Shown: piece after piece, positions 31,279 through 40,726 of the stretch | Layout of the letters: each line of letters starts with the position of its first letter | Numbering within the stretch: position 1 is the first letter of the stretch | From: Pandoraea eparura | Lineage (GTDB): Bacteria > Pseudomonadota > Gammaproteobacteria > Burkholderiales > Burkholderiaceae | Length of the DNA stretch: 64,000 nucleotides | NCBI RefSeq assembly: GCF_902459725.1 | Contig: NZ_CABPSH010000010.1 | Coordinates: 124,001-188,000 of the forward strand | Direction of reading: 5' to 3' | Made by a program: the position numbers and the translations under genes | Notes under the pieces: generated by a model | Seen by the model: only the letters and a program-made list of their open reading frames with translations | Told to the model about the DNA's origin: nothing | Database searches by the model: none

Positions 31279-32787
31279 ATGCCGATCGATCCGAGTATTC
31301 CGCTGCAGGTTCAAGCGCCGCAGATGAACCCTCTGCAGACCATGCTTCAAGCAGCGCAGCTGCGCTATATGAATGCCAATGCTAATCAGTTGCAGCAGAC
31401 CATTGGCGCGAATCAGGCCGTGTCTCAAGCCATTCAAGCGCATACGGACGCCAACGGAAACACGGACTGGAACAGCGTGAAAGGTGCGCTTGCAGGTGAT
31501 CCTAATGGAGCGTTTGGGCTTCCGGCGCTTACCAAGAGCCTGACAGAAAATCAGCAAGCGAACGTCACCCTTTCAAATACCCAAATCGACAACGCCAACA
31601 AGATGCATCAAGCCATCTATCAGCGTATGTCAACCCTAGACCCCAACGACCCTAACTTCATGTCAAAGGTCATGCAAAGCGGGGCAGATATCATCAAGGA
31701 CTACAATGCTGATCCAAGTATGGTAGTTCGTAGCTTGCAATCAATCCCACCCGACCCGGCAGGACGCGCTCGATGGTTGCAGCGAGGCTTGGCGTCCGTA
31801 TCGAGTACTCTCGATAATCTTAAGGCGATGACGCCTACGCCGACGCAGGTCGATACGGGCGGTCAAATCGCATTCAAGGACACTAATCCGCTCACTAATC
31901 CCGGGATTGTCGGAAGCACCGTCAACAAGACACTCACGCCGAGTGACGCCACGTCGCAAGTTCCTATCGTGCAGCCAAACGGCACTCCGGGATTGATCAG
32001 TAAGGCGCAAGCGGCGCAGCAGCAGGGCAACGGTCAATATGTCACGGGCGGTGCACAGGGTGGAAGCATAGGCGACGGCCGCTACGGCAGCCAACCGCCG
32101 GCGAACGGTGGTGTGCTTCCAACCGGTCTCGCGCCAGGCGTGTCTCAGGCCGCCGATGTGGCCGGGACCGGCTCTGGCAATCAGCTAGTCGCAGACCAGC
32201 AATCGGCCGCCGGATCGGGCGCACGTATCTACCAACTCCAATCGGCTCTCTCCGCTCTCCAGAAGGCTGGCAATACCGGCCCAGGTACCGACCAGAAAAA
32301 CCAGATTCAATCGTTCCTGCTTGCTCAGACCCCTGGCGATCTCGGCAAGTACCTTCCCGGAGTCGACCCGCAAAAGATCGCTTCATACGACGAAGCCAAC
32401 AAATACCTCACGCAATACGCTTCAGCTAAAGCATCTGCTTTGGGCGGTGGTACCGATTCCAAGCTCGCTACTACGCTATCCGCAAACGCCAGCACGCACA
32501 TTTCGAGTCTCGCCGCTCAGGACGTTGTGAAGGCCAATATCGGGCTAGAGCGCATGGGCCAAGCACAGCAGGATGCATGGAACAGTGCCGGGCTTCCTCC
32601 GGACCAATATCGCACCTGGGCGGCCAAGTTCGGCAGCACGATGGATCCCCGCGTCTTTGTGGCAGACCAGATTGAGCCATCCAAGGTCAAAGCTATGGTG
32701 GAAAAAATGCCGCCGAAAGAGAAAGCGCAGTTCAAGGCCCAATACAACTGGGCCGTGCAAAAGGGCTACATCAACGGACCGCAATAA
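31279..32787 (+). CDS. DNA ejection protein, gp20-like
   Basis: 502 aa; AGGAGGAA before the ATG. Gln/Ala/Asn-rich helical protein (MLQAAQLRYMNANANQLQQT), no enzymatic motif. Assigned from position between gp7-like and gp16-like genes and from composition. Its stop shares bases with the next ATG (TAATG). Confidence 0.7.
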   Translation: MPIDPSIPLQVQAPQMNPLQTMLQAAQLRYMNANANQLQQTIGANQAVSQAIQAHTDANGNTDWNSVKGALAGDPNGAFGLPALTKSLTENQQANVTLSNTQIDNANKMHQAIYQRMSTLDPNDPNFMSKVMQSGADIIKDYNADPSMVVRSLQSIPPDPAGRARWLQRGLASVSSTLDNLKAMTPTPTQVDTGGQIAFKDTNPLTNPGIVGSTVNKTLTPSDATSQVPIVQPNGTPGLISKAQAAQQQGNGQYVTGGAQGGSIGDGRYGSQPPANGGVLPTGLAPGVSQAADVAGTGSGNQLVADQQSAAGSGARIYQLQSALSALQKAGNTGPGTDQKNQIQSFLLAQTPGDLGKYLPGVDPQKIASYDEANKYLTQYASAKASALGGGTDSKLATTLSANASTHISSLAAQDVVKANIGLERMGQAQQDAWNSAGLPPDQYRTWAAKFGSTMDPRVFVADQIEPSKVKAMVEKMPPKEKAQFKAQYNWAVQKGYINGPQ

Positions 32788-35432
32788 TGGCCGACTACGG
32801 GAGCATTTTCGAAGCCGCGGGCAAGCAGTACAACGTCGACCCGCGCTTGCTCGCCGCCGTCATGACGCCAGAGAGTAACGGCAATCCGAACGCGGTTTCT
32901 CCGAGGGGCGCGGCAGGATTGATGCAGTTGATGCCTACGACGGCGACGGAGATGGGCGTTACGGACATCAAGGATCCGCAACAGAACATCTTTGGGGGCG
33001 CCAAATACCTGTCTCAGCAACTCGACAAGTACGGGAGCGTACCGCTTGCCCTAGCCGCATATAACGCAGGCCCGGGGGCTGTGGATAAGGCTGGTGGCAT
33101 TCCGGACTTCCCGGAAACGCAGGCATATGTGAAAAAGGTCACGGCAGCCTATCAAAACCAGGGAGTTCTTCAAGGTCAAAACATGCCGCAAACACAGATG
33201 GCTGGATTGCCCCCCACCGGTGCGGACGCAGCATCGGGTGCAGACCCATTTTCCGCATTAATGGCGAAGGCCGGAGCCGCTTCGGTCGCGCCAGACCAAG
33301 TTGAACGCCGCTATTTAGGGGGGAATTCGCAAGGTACCTCGCAGGCTCCGACAGACCCATTCAGCGCCCTAATGGCGAAGGCTGGTGCGACGTCTGGCGT
33401 TACACCGGGAACTCAATTGCCGACGCCCACGCCGCGCGATGTGCAGCCATACGATTTGCTTGGGGCAGCCGTCGAACCCTTAGCTACTATGGCGACCGGA
33501 GCAATCGCGGCGCCTATCGCCGGCTTGGTGCGACTAGGTTCGGTGGCGCTCGGGAATAGCTATGCAGGAGCAGAGCAGGCCGGCAATAACGTATCGAACG
33601 CGCTGACTTACCACCCGATGTCCCAAGGCGGTCAAGAGGCATTGACCGGGCTTGGCAACATGCTCACGGGCGCCAAAAACGCCGTTATGGACTCGGCCAT
33701 TGGACGTAATTTGCTGGCGCCGATTGGACAAGCCTACACCGACACCTTCGTCAAGGGAGCACCTAATGCACTGATGGCCACGATCAATGATCAGGTGCCG
33801 ACCGTGGCGGCAAATATCGCCGCGATTCCTGTGGCCAAGGCTTTGGGTAGCGTTGTGCCGAATAGGCTCACGGGGGCAATCGGAGCCGGTCCAGTTCCCG
33901 AATCTTGGCCGATGGGTATCAATTCCCGAGTGCCTGAGGCTGCGGCCCCTAAACCGCATTTCACAGCCAATGGAGATGGCACATTTACCCAAGCACCTCC
34001 TCGTGCAGCACTTCCGGGCAATGGTGGCATTCCTCCCGGGGCCGCGACAAGCGCGTCACCCACGCCCGTGCCAACGTTTGACGCTCCTGATCTCCCAACA
34101 CCTAAAACTGTGCTTTCCGGCGCATCGCAGGCTGACAATATCGCCACGATGAAGGCGATTGGCTTGAATAGCCAGCGTCCAAGCGCTATCGCAGGCGATA
34201 AGTTCTTGGCTGGTCAGGAATACCAGCACTCAAAGCTTGATAGCGCTGTGGGCGAAGCAATGCGCCAGCAACTGGCAAATGAGCAAGCCGCGCTGAAGAA
34301 TTACGGCCAGTCGATTATCAAGAATACCGGGGCTGCAGCGGACACGCCGGAAGCGGTAGGGCAATCTATCCGCGCGCCGCTTCAGGGGTTGTCGGATCAT
34401 TACGACAACGCAATCAGCCAACTCTATCAAGCCGCGGACCAGCGCGCCGGCGGAATCCCGAACGTCCAACCCGACACTTTCGGGAAGTTACTCGACACGA
34501 ACTCAATGTTTGCTGGGAAGGCAGAAAACAGCGCGTTACGCCGCGGCATTAATGCCTATACCCGTGAGCAAGGCATTGTCGGGCAAGACGGTAGTATGCA
34601 GCCGATCACGGTGCAACAGGCTGAGGGACTGCGCCAATATCTTAACAGCCAGTGGTCTCCGCAAAACTCCGGTCTGATCGGCAAGATCAAAGAAGCGCTG
34701 GATACGGACGTCACGAAGTCCGGCGGCGACGATATCTACGCATCTGCGCGGGCGCTGCATGCCGAGCGCAAGAACACCCTCGATAACCCAAAGGGAATTT
34801 CTTCGCTTCTCAATGAGAGCGGACCGAATGGCATCAATCAAGCGGTGCCCGACGAGAAGGTCGCCAGCAAGATTATGTCGATGCCCACAGGGCAACTAGG
34901 CCACATCGTTGACACTCTGAATAATCTTCCTGACTCGCTCGCTCCACAGGGGCAGCAAGCTCTTGCGGAGATGAAGGGCGCTCTCGCGAAGCAAATTTAT
35001 CAAGCAGGCGATAGTGGCGGCACACAAAACGGCCCTTCGCTCTGGAACGCTGCGAACGTCACGAAGCAACTGAATGCGCAAGCTTCGCGCATGTCGCTAT
35101 TGTTCTCTCCCGACGAAATCGCTCAATTCCAGACGTTGAACAACGCCGGTCATATCTTGCAAACGCCATCTGCATATCCTGGCGCCGCCGTTCAAGGTCA
35201 TAACCTACTTCAGCGCGGGATGATTTACGCTCCACCGACAATAGGAAGCAGTCTCGGGGGCACTATCGGCCACGCCTTAGGCGGCGTACCGGGCATGATG
35301 GCCGGTTCCAGCGCAGGAGGTGGGCTAGGAGCGATGATGTCGGGCCGTGTTGCGCGTGCTGTTGATATTGCGAGCGCCAACAAACTCAAATCCATCATGG
35401 CCAACCCTCAAATCATCACAGGGAAAAAATAG
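32787..35432 (+). CDS. gp16-like ejection protein with N-terminal lytic transglycosylase
   Basis: 881 aa. Residues 5-125 are a soluble-lytic-transglycosylase (SLT) domain: catalytic E29 in MTPESNGNP, then GLMQLMPTTATEMG and ALAAYNAGPGAVDKAGG. The central part has hydrophobic segments (LLGAAVEPLATMATGAIAAP), the rest is helical, and the C-terminus is Gly/Met-rich (GTIGHALGGVPGMMAGSSAG). Such proteins are injected with the DNA and open the peptidoglycan; P22 gp16 itself lacks the SLT domain, so this is closer to a T7 gp16-like solution. Overlaps the J-domain gene tail-to-tail by 17 bp. Confidence 0.85.
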   Translation: MADYGSIFEAAGKQYNVDPRLLAAVMTPESNGNPNAVSPRGAAGLMQLMPTTATEMGVTDIKDPQQNIFGGAKYLSQQLDKYGSVPLALAAYNAGPGAVDKAGGIPDFPETQAYVKKVTAAYQNQGVLQGQNMPQTQMAGLPPTGADAASGADPFSALMAKAGAASVAPDQVERRYLGGNSQGTSQAPTDPFSALMAKAGATSGVTPGTQLPTPTPRDVQPYDLLGAAVEPLATMATGAIAAPIAGLVRLGSVALGNSYAGAEQAGNNVSNALTYHPMSQGGQEALTGLGNMLTGAKNAVMDSAIGRNLLAPIGQAYTDTFVKGAPNALMATINDQVPTVAANIAAIPVAKALGSVVPNRLTGAIGAGPVPESWPMGINSRVPEAAAPKPHFTANGDGTFTQAPPRAALPGNGGIPPGAATSASPTPVPTFDAPDLPTPKTVLSGASQADNIATMKAIGLNSQRPSAIAGDKFLAGQEYQHSKLDSAVGEAMRQQLANEQAALKNYGQSIIKNTGAAADTPEAVGQSIRAPLQGLSDHYDNAISQLYQAADQRAGGIPNVQPDTFGKLLDTNSMFAGKAENSALRRGINAYTREQGIVGQDGSMQPITVQQAEGLRQYLNSQWSPQNSGLIGKIKEALDTDVTKSGGDDIYASARALHAERKNTLDNPKGISSLLNESGPNGINQAVPDEKVASKIMSMPTGQLGHIVDTLNNLPDSLAPQGQQALAEMKGALAKQIYQAGDSGGTQNGPSLWNAANVTKQLNAQASRMSLLFSPDEIAQFQTLNNAGHILQTPSAYPGAAVQGHNLLQRGMIYAPPTIGSSLGGTIGHALGGVPGMMAGSSAGGGLGAMMSGRVARAVDIASANKLKSIMANPQIITGKK

Positions 35433-35925
35433 AGTTGATGATAGCAGCCCAGATGATGGTTCTTAGCGCAGATTTTCCCATTGAATCCTTACCATTTTTG
35501 GATTTCGGCCATTTGAAGCCGCGCAGACGAGATTCGTCTATCTCAAATGCGCCACTTGTCGGCGCTTTAGCAGTGGGCGCAGGAGCAGATGGTCTTTTAG
35601 GTGCGGGTGGAGTTGGGTGAGGTTGCGGGACTATCGTCGGATGACGAAATACCCATTTCAACTCTTCCGCCTCGAGCCAATCATCATAGAGGCGTCGTTT
35701 GGTTGCATCTGACAGTTGGCCATAGGCGCTATTGATGGCTTGCATCGTATTCGCGGCATCTGGACTGTCGTTCCGATCTGGATGCCATTTTTGCGCCAAC
35801 ACTTTGTACGCCGCCCGAATGACTTCGATAGGCGCATCTCGAGCGACTTTTAGATTCTCGTAGTGACTGTGGATGTTGGGCACAGGATTTAACGTATAGA
35901 CCCCGCGAGAGCGGAACTTTTTCAT
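35416..35925 (-). CDS. J-domain (DnaJ-like) protein with C-terminal membrane anchor, likely moron
   Basis: 169 aa from ATG 35925 (MKKFRSRGVY); an in-frame ATG at 35964 would add 13 residues encoded by a terminator hairpin, so I prefer the shorter form. J domain at residues 21-90 with intact H48-P49-D50 (KWHPDRNDSPDA), a Pro/Ala-rich linker, then a C-terminal hydrophobic helix (ALRTIIWAAIINSIFSL). It should stimulate the ATPase of host DnaK at the membrane. It is the only minus-strand gene inside the late operon and looks AT-richer than its neighbours, typical of a moron or accessory gene. Confidence 0.85.
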   Translation of the reverse strand: MKKFRSRGVYTLNPVPNIHSHYENLKVARDAPIEVIRAAYKVLAQKWHPDRNDSPDAANTMQAINSAYGQLSDATKRRLYDDWLEAEELKWVFRHPTIVPQPHPTPPAPKRPSAPAPTAKAPTSGAFEIDESRLRGFKWPKSKNGKDSMGKSALRTIIWAAIINSIFSL

Positions 35926-35929
35926 TATA

Positions 35930-35952
35930 GGCCACCTTCGGGTGGCCTTTTT
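35930..35952 (+). terminator. Rightward terminator upstream of the tailspike gene
   Basis: GGCCACC-TTCG-GGTGGCC then TTTTT, 14 bp before the tailspike ATG. It ends the long ejection-gene transcript, so the tailspike needs read-through or its own promoter. Confidence 0.85.
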
Positions 35953-35966
35953 GTTTTGAGGCATCC

Positions 35967-38225
35967 ATGCAATTGCTCCCGAACGGCAAGATCCAATTCA
36001 TCGACGCCAATGGCGCTCCCTTGGCTAATGGCACCGTTGGGTATTACGTGCCCGCAACGCTGACCCCGAAGACGACCTATCAGGATCAGGCAGGAACGAT
36101 CCCGAACGCCAACCCCATTACGCTAGACAGCCGCGGGCAGGCTCTCGTTTGGGGATCTGGCACATATCGGCAAATCGTCAAGGATTCGTCAGGCGTGACG
36201 ATATGGGATCAGGCCGTCGCAGCATCGGTCAATGAAGATGACCTTTTGAATGCGACAGATCCGACGAAGGGTGCATCTCTCGTTGGCTTTGATGGCGGCA
36301 CGCTTGCGCAATTCTTCGCGTCGAAGAACAACCGTGTAGTAGATAGTATTCAGGCCTTGAGAGGGCTTTCAAAAGCGACATACACGCGGGCTTTCGTCAC
36401 TGGGTACTACTCTACCGGTGACGGCGGTGGTGGCGCTTACTGGTGCGACTCTAGCGACACTACATCGGCTGACAATGGCGGCACTATCATTGTCGCGGCC
36501 GACGGCGGCCGATGGAAACTAGTTAATCAGAATGTTATCTCGGTTCGCCAGTTTGGAGCAAAGGGCGACAACCTGACAGACGACAGCACTGCCTTCACTA
36601 ACTTCGCTGCTATCTCAGCCCGGCAGAAGTATATCCCAACTGGTAACTACATCGTAAATAGCGCCATCACCTTCCAAGCTGGCGATACGGTCTACGGCGA
36701 CGGCGATGGATCAGTCATCATCGCGGGCGGCTCCTTTCCGGGGGGTGCCACCTACATGTTTAATGTCACGGGCACGTTGACTGCGCTTGGGCAATCTATG
36801 TCTGTGAATGCGAACTTAGGCGACACGCAACTGACCTTCGCTTCAGCGCCCAGCGTCAGTCCAAACGACACGCTTATCATCTATAACCCGACGAACTCTT
36901 CGTTCTCTGCATGGCGAACGAATTACCGTCAAGGAGAGTTCTGCAAGGTGCTTTCGGTGACGGGTTCTGTTGTGTCGATCATGGCAAACCTTTGGGATAG
37001 CTACGTGGCTGCCGCTGTGACGGTGTACAAGCTAGTCGGGGCTCGCACAGCATTCCGCGATCTTGCATTCCAGCAGCCGAACACGATGAGCGCTGCCATC
37101 AAGATTAGCCTAATCGATCATCCAATTGTCGAAAATATCAAGACCGGTGGAAGCCTGTACTGTGGCATCTATCTTGATCGCTGCATGGACATAGATGTTA
37201 AGGGCCGCGCCTATCAGTCATCCGCGCTAAGCGGATATCAATATGGTTTGCTCATCAGCAATTGTCAAGGCGGCATCGTGCAAGGTGAATTTTATGGTGC
37301 ACGGCACGGTATCGCCCCCGGAGGCGACGATATTGTAGGGGGTGTTCCGACGCGGGCCATTCGTTTTATCGCAGACACCAACAACAGCGCCGCAATCGGC
37401 TCTGTGGATCCGCATGGAAATTCAGAAGGATTGATCTTTCAAGGTTGCCGCTTTACCAACGGCTTCATGTTGAGTGGCGCAAACCACAAGTTTTCGAACT
37501 GTTACTTCTTTGGGAACTTGAATGTTGGGACGGCGTTATATGCAGCGGAACTTGTGAGAGGCACGTTCGATTTTGACAACTGCACATTCGCATCTAGCAA
37601 CAACCCGAACACGACCGGGAATGGCAATCGTGGAATTCTGGACTTCTCTCTGCAATCCAATACGCAGAATTCTTGCATTTTCAACTTCAACAACTGTAAC
37701 TTCTTGGCGCCAGCAGGCACGGTATATGTGAACCGTTATTCAGTAGACGGGGCGAATGTAGCCTTTACGATCAACTATACCAATGCACGTATTGTTGCCG
37801 GGCCTGCGGTAACGCAGTTCGCAACATTGCAACGCACCAGTGGGTCTGGGTCGATCGCCAGTTTCACCCTTTCTGACGTTTCTGGACTGCAAAACGGAAA
37901 TGCAGCTTTTTATGCCGTTACTGATGGAATTATCCCTGTGTCAATTTGGCGTCTCCCGACTCAAACTTTTTCTGGATCTATACCGGTAACATCCGGCGCA
38001 AATCAAAACAGCGTAGTGATTAATTTCCCGTATAAATATCCGATTCCTCCGAATGTAATACTTACAGCACTTAATTCTTCGGCGGGCGGCGCAAAAGCGA
38101 TTGTCAATGTAAACACCACAACGTCATCTTCTGTCACTGCCAACTGTTCTAGTACAAGTGGTTCTATTAATTTCAGTAGCAATGACACTATGAACGTAAA
38201 TTGCTGCGCACAAATCAGAATGTGA
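35967..38225 (+). CDS. Tailspike with P22-type head-binding domain and beta-helix
   Basis: 752 aa. Residues 1-100 (MQLLPNGKIQFIDANGAPLA, TYQDQAGTIPNANPITLDSR, GQALVWGSGTYRQIV) match the particle-binding domain of P22-like tailspikes. From about residue 190 (ISVRQFGAKGDNLTDDSTAF) a pectate-lyase-type right-handed beta-helix begins. It likely binds and cleaves O-antigen or capsule, setting host range. The 3' end (from about 37900) is clearly AT-richer, suggesting an exchanged receptor-binding tip. Confidence 0.88.
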   Translation: MQLLPNGKIQFIDANGAPLANGTVGYYVPATLTPKTTYQDQAGTIPNANPITLDSRGQALVWGSGTYRQIVKDSSGVTIWDQAVAASVNEDDLLNATDPTKGASLVGFDGGTLAQFFASKNNRVVDSIQALRGLSKATYTRAFVTGYYSTGDGGGGAYWCDSSDTTSADNGGTIIVAADGGRWKLVNQNVISVRQFGAKGDNLTDDSTAFTNFAAISARQKYIPTGNYIVNSAITFQAGDTVYGDGDGSVIIAGGSFPGGATYMFNVTGTLTALGQSMSVNANLGDTQLTFASAPSVSPNDTLIIYNPTNSSFSAWRTNYRQGEFCKVLSVTGSVVSIMANLWDSYVAAAVTVYKLVGARTAFRDLAFQQPNTMSAAIKISLIDHPIVENIKTGGSLYCGIYLDRCMDIDVKGRAYQSSALSGYQYGLLISNCQGGIVQGEFYGARHGIAPGGDDIVGGVPTRAIRFIADTNNSAAIGSVDPHGNSEGLIFQGCRFTNGFMLSGANHKFSNCYFFGNLNVGTALYAAELVRGTFDFDNCTFASSNNPNTTGNGNRGILDFSLQSNTQNSCIFNFNNCNFLAPAGTVYVNRYSVDGANVAFTINYTNARIVAGPAVTQFATLQRTSGSGSIASFTLSDVSGLQNGNAAFYAVTDGIIPVSIWRLPTQTFSGSIPVTSGANQNSVVINFPYKYPIPPNVILTALNSSAGGAKAIVNVNTTTSSSVTANCSSTSGSINFSSNDTMNVNCCAQIRM

Positions 38226-38249
38226 TTTAAGTACTGATTCGGGGAAAGC

Positions 38250-38507
38250 ATGGAACTTGGGATGATCATTCAGATCGCGGGGGGTGGCGTGATTACCTTA
38301 CTCGGATTCCTTCTCAGCCGGACATATGGCCGCATCGATCAGGCTCATAAGGATCTTGGAACCGTCCGCAAGGAAATGACGGAATTGGCGTTGCAGGTCG
38401 CCAAGGAGTACATCCGGCGCGATGACTTCCAAGCCGTGACCGATGCGATCTTCAAGAAGCTAGACCGCATCGAGGACAAGCTTGATGCGAAGGTGGATAA
38501 GCCATGA
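38250..38507 (+). CDS. Small membrane protein of the lysis cassette
   Basis: 85 aa. One N-terminal transmembrane helix (IIQIAGGGVITLLGFLLS) and a charged C-terminal coiled coil (DAIFKKLDRIEDKLDAKVDK), the layout of XhlA/holin-accessory proteins. Overlaps the muramidase gene by 4 bp. It could be a pinholin-like or spanin-like component. Confidence 0.65.
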   Translation: MELGMIIQIAGGGVITLLGFLLSRTYGRIDQAHKDLGTVRKEMTELALQVAKEYIRRDDFQAVTDAIFKKLDRIEDKLDAKVDKP

Positions 38508-38986
38508 GCAGCTTTGATGAAGCCTTCGACGCACTGATCGGCAACGAAGGTGCCTACAGCAACAATCCCAAAGATCCAGGAGGTGAAACCATGTGGGGCA
38601 TCACGGCTCGCGTAGCACGAGCAAGCGGCTATAGCGGCCCCATGAAGGACTTGCCACGGGATACCGCCAAAGCTATCGCCAAGAAGCTCTATTGGGATCC
38701 TTTGCGGCTTGATGAATTGGATGCGCGCGTCGCGTTCCAGATATTCGACGCCAACTACAACGGCGGCCACCCGGTGATATGGATGCAGGGCGCCGCGGGC
38801 GCAAAGGTCGACGGCTTGATCGGGCCGCAGACCATCGCAGCCGTTCAGGCTACCGATCCGTTGCGCTTTATGATGCGCTGGAACTCACTTCGCTTGACCT
38901 ATTTCACGTCGCTCAAGACGTGGCTCGATTTCGGCAAAGGCTGGGCACGTCGTATCGCTTCAAATCTCATGAAAGGAGCTGCGTGA
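38504..38986 (+). CDS. Endolysin, glycosyl hydrolase family 108 muramidase
   Basis: 160 aa. FDALIGNEGAYSNNPKDPGG then ETMWGIT carries catalytic E15 of the GH108 fold; the C-terminal half (GAKVDGLIGPQTIAAVQA) is the associated peptidoglycan-binding domain. No signal peptide, so export depends on the holin. Coupled to genes on both sides. Confidence 0.9.
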   Translation: MSSFDEAFDALIGNEGAYSNNPKDPGGETMWGITARVARASGYSGPMKDLPRDTAKAIAKKLYWDPLRLDELDARVAFQIFDANYNGGHPVIWMQGAAGAKVDGLIGPQTIAAVQATDPLRFMMRWNSLRLTYFTSLKTWLDFGKGWARRIASNLMKGAA

Positions 38987-39534
38987 TGCCCCTGATCCCC
39001 ATCGCAATGGCGCTTGCACAATTCGCGCCTATGATCGCCGGCTGGCTCGGCGGTTCCAAGGCAGAGGACGTAGCCAGCAAGGTTGTTGGTGTCGCCCAAA
39101 CCATCACCGGGCAATCGGCTCCAGATGCCGCACTCGCTGCCATTCAGGCCGATCCGAATCTCGCCATGCAATTCCAGAAGGCGGTGCTCGATCAACAATC
39201 ACACCTCGCCGAAGTCGCTGCTGATGTGGAGAAGGCCGATATTGCTGCCGATGCGCAGAACACTGCGACCGTGAATGCGACCATGCAGGCCGAGGCCAAA
39301 GCTGATCACTGGCCCACTTATGCTTGGCGACCGTTCGTCGGTTTCTGCTTCGGCTTCGCATGGATTGGGGCCTACTTCATCATTCCTATCCTGCGCGGCT
39401 GGTGGCCGGCGATTGCTCAGCCGTCGATCCCACCAGAGGCATGGATTGCGATCGGTGGCATCTTGGGCGTTGCGTCGTTCTTCCGTGGAAAGGCACAAGC
39501 TGATCCGCGCTTGCCGACCGATAATCGCGGCTAA
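38986..39534 (+). CDS. Holin of the 3-TM (gene-transfer-release) type
   Basis: 182 aa from ATG 38986, overlapping the endolysin TGA. Hydrophobic N-terminus (LIPIAMALAQFAPMIAGWLG), a soluble middle (ADPNLAMQFQKAVLDQQSHL ... ADIAADAQ), then WRPFVGFCFGFAWIGAYFII and AWIAIGGILGVASFFRGKA membrane segments, the order of the Holin_3TMs family. Last late gene. No separate Rz/Rz1 spanin pair is visible. Confidence 0.8.
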   Translation: MPLIPIAMALAQFAPMIAGWLGGSKAEDVASKVVGVAQTITGQSAPDAALAAIQADPNLAMQFQKAVLDQQSHLAEVAADVEKADIAADAQNTATVNATMQAEAKADHWPTYAWRPFVGFCFGFAWIGAYFIIPILRGWWPAIAQPSIPPEAWIAIGGILGVASFFRGKAQADPRLPTDNRG

Positions 39535-39540
39535 AAATCG

Positions 39541-39550
39541 CTTCTACAAT
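39541..39550. repeat. Candidate integrase arm-type site (right)
   Basis: Third exact copy of CTTCTACAAT, 105 bp before attR; a degenerate copy (TCGTACACAAT) follows directly. The remaining 39551-39654 is non-coding and AT-rich. Confidence 0.5.
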
Positions 39551-39654
39551 TCGTACACAATCGCCCCGAAAGCCGCATGGAATGGTGCTTAATGTTTACG
39601 CAATATGTAGAACGTTTCGTACTTCATGCATTGATTTAAAAGGGAAACTGGAAA

Positions 39655-39701
39655 GACTCATAATCCCTTGGTCGCTGGTTCGAACCCAGCACGGCCTACC
39701 A
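39655..39701 (+). repeat. attR core (47-bp direct repeat, right copy)
   Basis: Exact copy of tRNA positions 3794-3840, here without the tRNA 5' half, so it is not a functional tRNA. Marks the right prophage boundary; before integration this was the true 3' end of the tRNA gene. Confidence 0.95.
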
Positions 39702-39712
39702 AAGAAGCAAGA

Positions 39713-39745
39713 AAGCCCCTGACGGTGACGTCAGGGGCTTTTTGT
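39713..39745 (+). terminator. Displaced native terminator of the tRNA gene
   Basis: AAGCCCCTGACG-GTGA-CGTCAGGGGCTT then TTTG, a 12-bp perfect stem starting 12 bases after attR. In the unintegrated chromosome it would directly follow the tRNA CCA end. The following 39746-39863 holds no gene. Confidence 0.85.
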
Positions 39746-39863
39746 TTTGTGAGACGTCGCCGCGATACGCCGGCAACGTCATCTCGATGAATCCAGGGGC
39801 GGCAGGGACAAGGGTAAAGTCGCTTCCACATGCCGCCGTTCAACGCACCCATCCCACGACAAC

Positions 39864-40589
39864 CTACCCCTCCATATCGGAACGTGCGCGAACATCAAGC
39901 ATGTAGCCTTCTCCGCGAATCGTCCGTAGCAATCGTGGCTCCTTGGTGTCCTCTCGCAACTTTTGTCGTAGCCTCGAAATCTGTACGTCAATGCTGCGAT
40001 CAAACGCATCGATCGACTTCCCCCGGGCCATATCCATCAAATATTCGCGACTCAGCACGCGCCCCGGTGCGGAAAGAAACGCATTCAGCAGTCGAAATTC
40101 CGCGTTCGAGAGAGGAATGACGGTATTGTCGGGCGCAATGAGATGACGACCGATCAAACTCAGGCGCCATCCCGCGAATCTCCGCTCGTCTTTGGGCTCG
40201 GGCGCCGACCTCGTTTGCGCCCGGGTACGGCGCAGAATGGTCTGAATTCGCGCCACCAACTCACGTGGTTCGAACGGCTTGACGACATAGTCGTCGGCAC
40301 CGAGTTCGAGGCCAACAATTCTGTCGGTCATCTCGCCGCGCGCGGTGAGCATGATGATGGGAATGTCCGACGACGTGCGCAACTCTCGGCATAGCGTAAG
40401 GCCGTCGCTGTCCGGCAGCATCAAATCGAGCACGACGATGTCGATATCGTTGTGCGCGAGCACGTCGTGCATCTCCTCGCCGCTCGCCGCCTGCATACAG
40501 GTCATGCCAAAGCCGGCCAGGCACTGACAAAGCAGACTGCGTATCTGCGCATCGTCGTCGACTACAAGTACGCGCGTTGCCATGATCAT
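39864..40589 (-). CDS. OmpR-family response regulator of the peptide-utilisation locus
   Basis: 241 aa. Receiver with acidic pocket DDD at 11-13, phospho-acceptor D55 (VLDLMLPD), Thr/Lys in MLTARGE and VVKPFEP; then a winged-helix DNA-binding domain (LSNAEFRLLNAFLSAPGRVL, DVQISRLRQKLRED, RTIRGEGYMLDV). Divergent from tonB with 233 bp between. No kinase is adjacent; the only candidate in the window is the EnvZ-like kinase at 51750, at the other end of the locus. Confidence 0.9.
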   Translation of the reverse strand: MIMATRVLVVDDDAQIRSLLCQCLAGFGMTCMQAASGEEMHDVLAHNDIDIVVLDLMLPDSDGLTLCRELRTSSDIPIIMLTARGEMTDRIVGLELGADDYVVKPFEPRELVARIQTILRRTRAQTRSAPEPKDERRFAGWRLSLIGRHLIAPDNTVIPLSNAEFRLLNAFLSAPGRVLSREYLMDMARGKSIDAFDRSIDVQISRLRQKLREDTKEPRLLRTIRGEGYMLDVRARSDMEG

Positions 40590-40726
40590 GTTCCTCTCTT
40601 GGTCTCTCGCCAGGTCGATTCGAATCCCCCGATTTCCAGATTATCCGCGACAAACGTGCCGGCAATCTTGCGCAATTGTTGCAGTCTCGAAACATTCAGT
40701 GACAGCGCATCGAGCCGCATCTCTTA

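Noticed and set aside
35924-35929. TATAAT on the minus strand as promoter of the J-domain gene
   Set aside because: It overlaps the preferred ATG, so transcription would begin inside the coding sequence; no -35 at the right distance.
39655-39701. Second tRNA gene at the right prophage end
   Set aside because: Only the 3' 47 bases are present; the acceptor and D-arm 5' half is missing, so it is the attachment-site copy.
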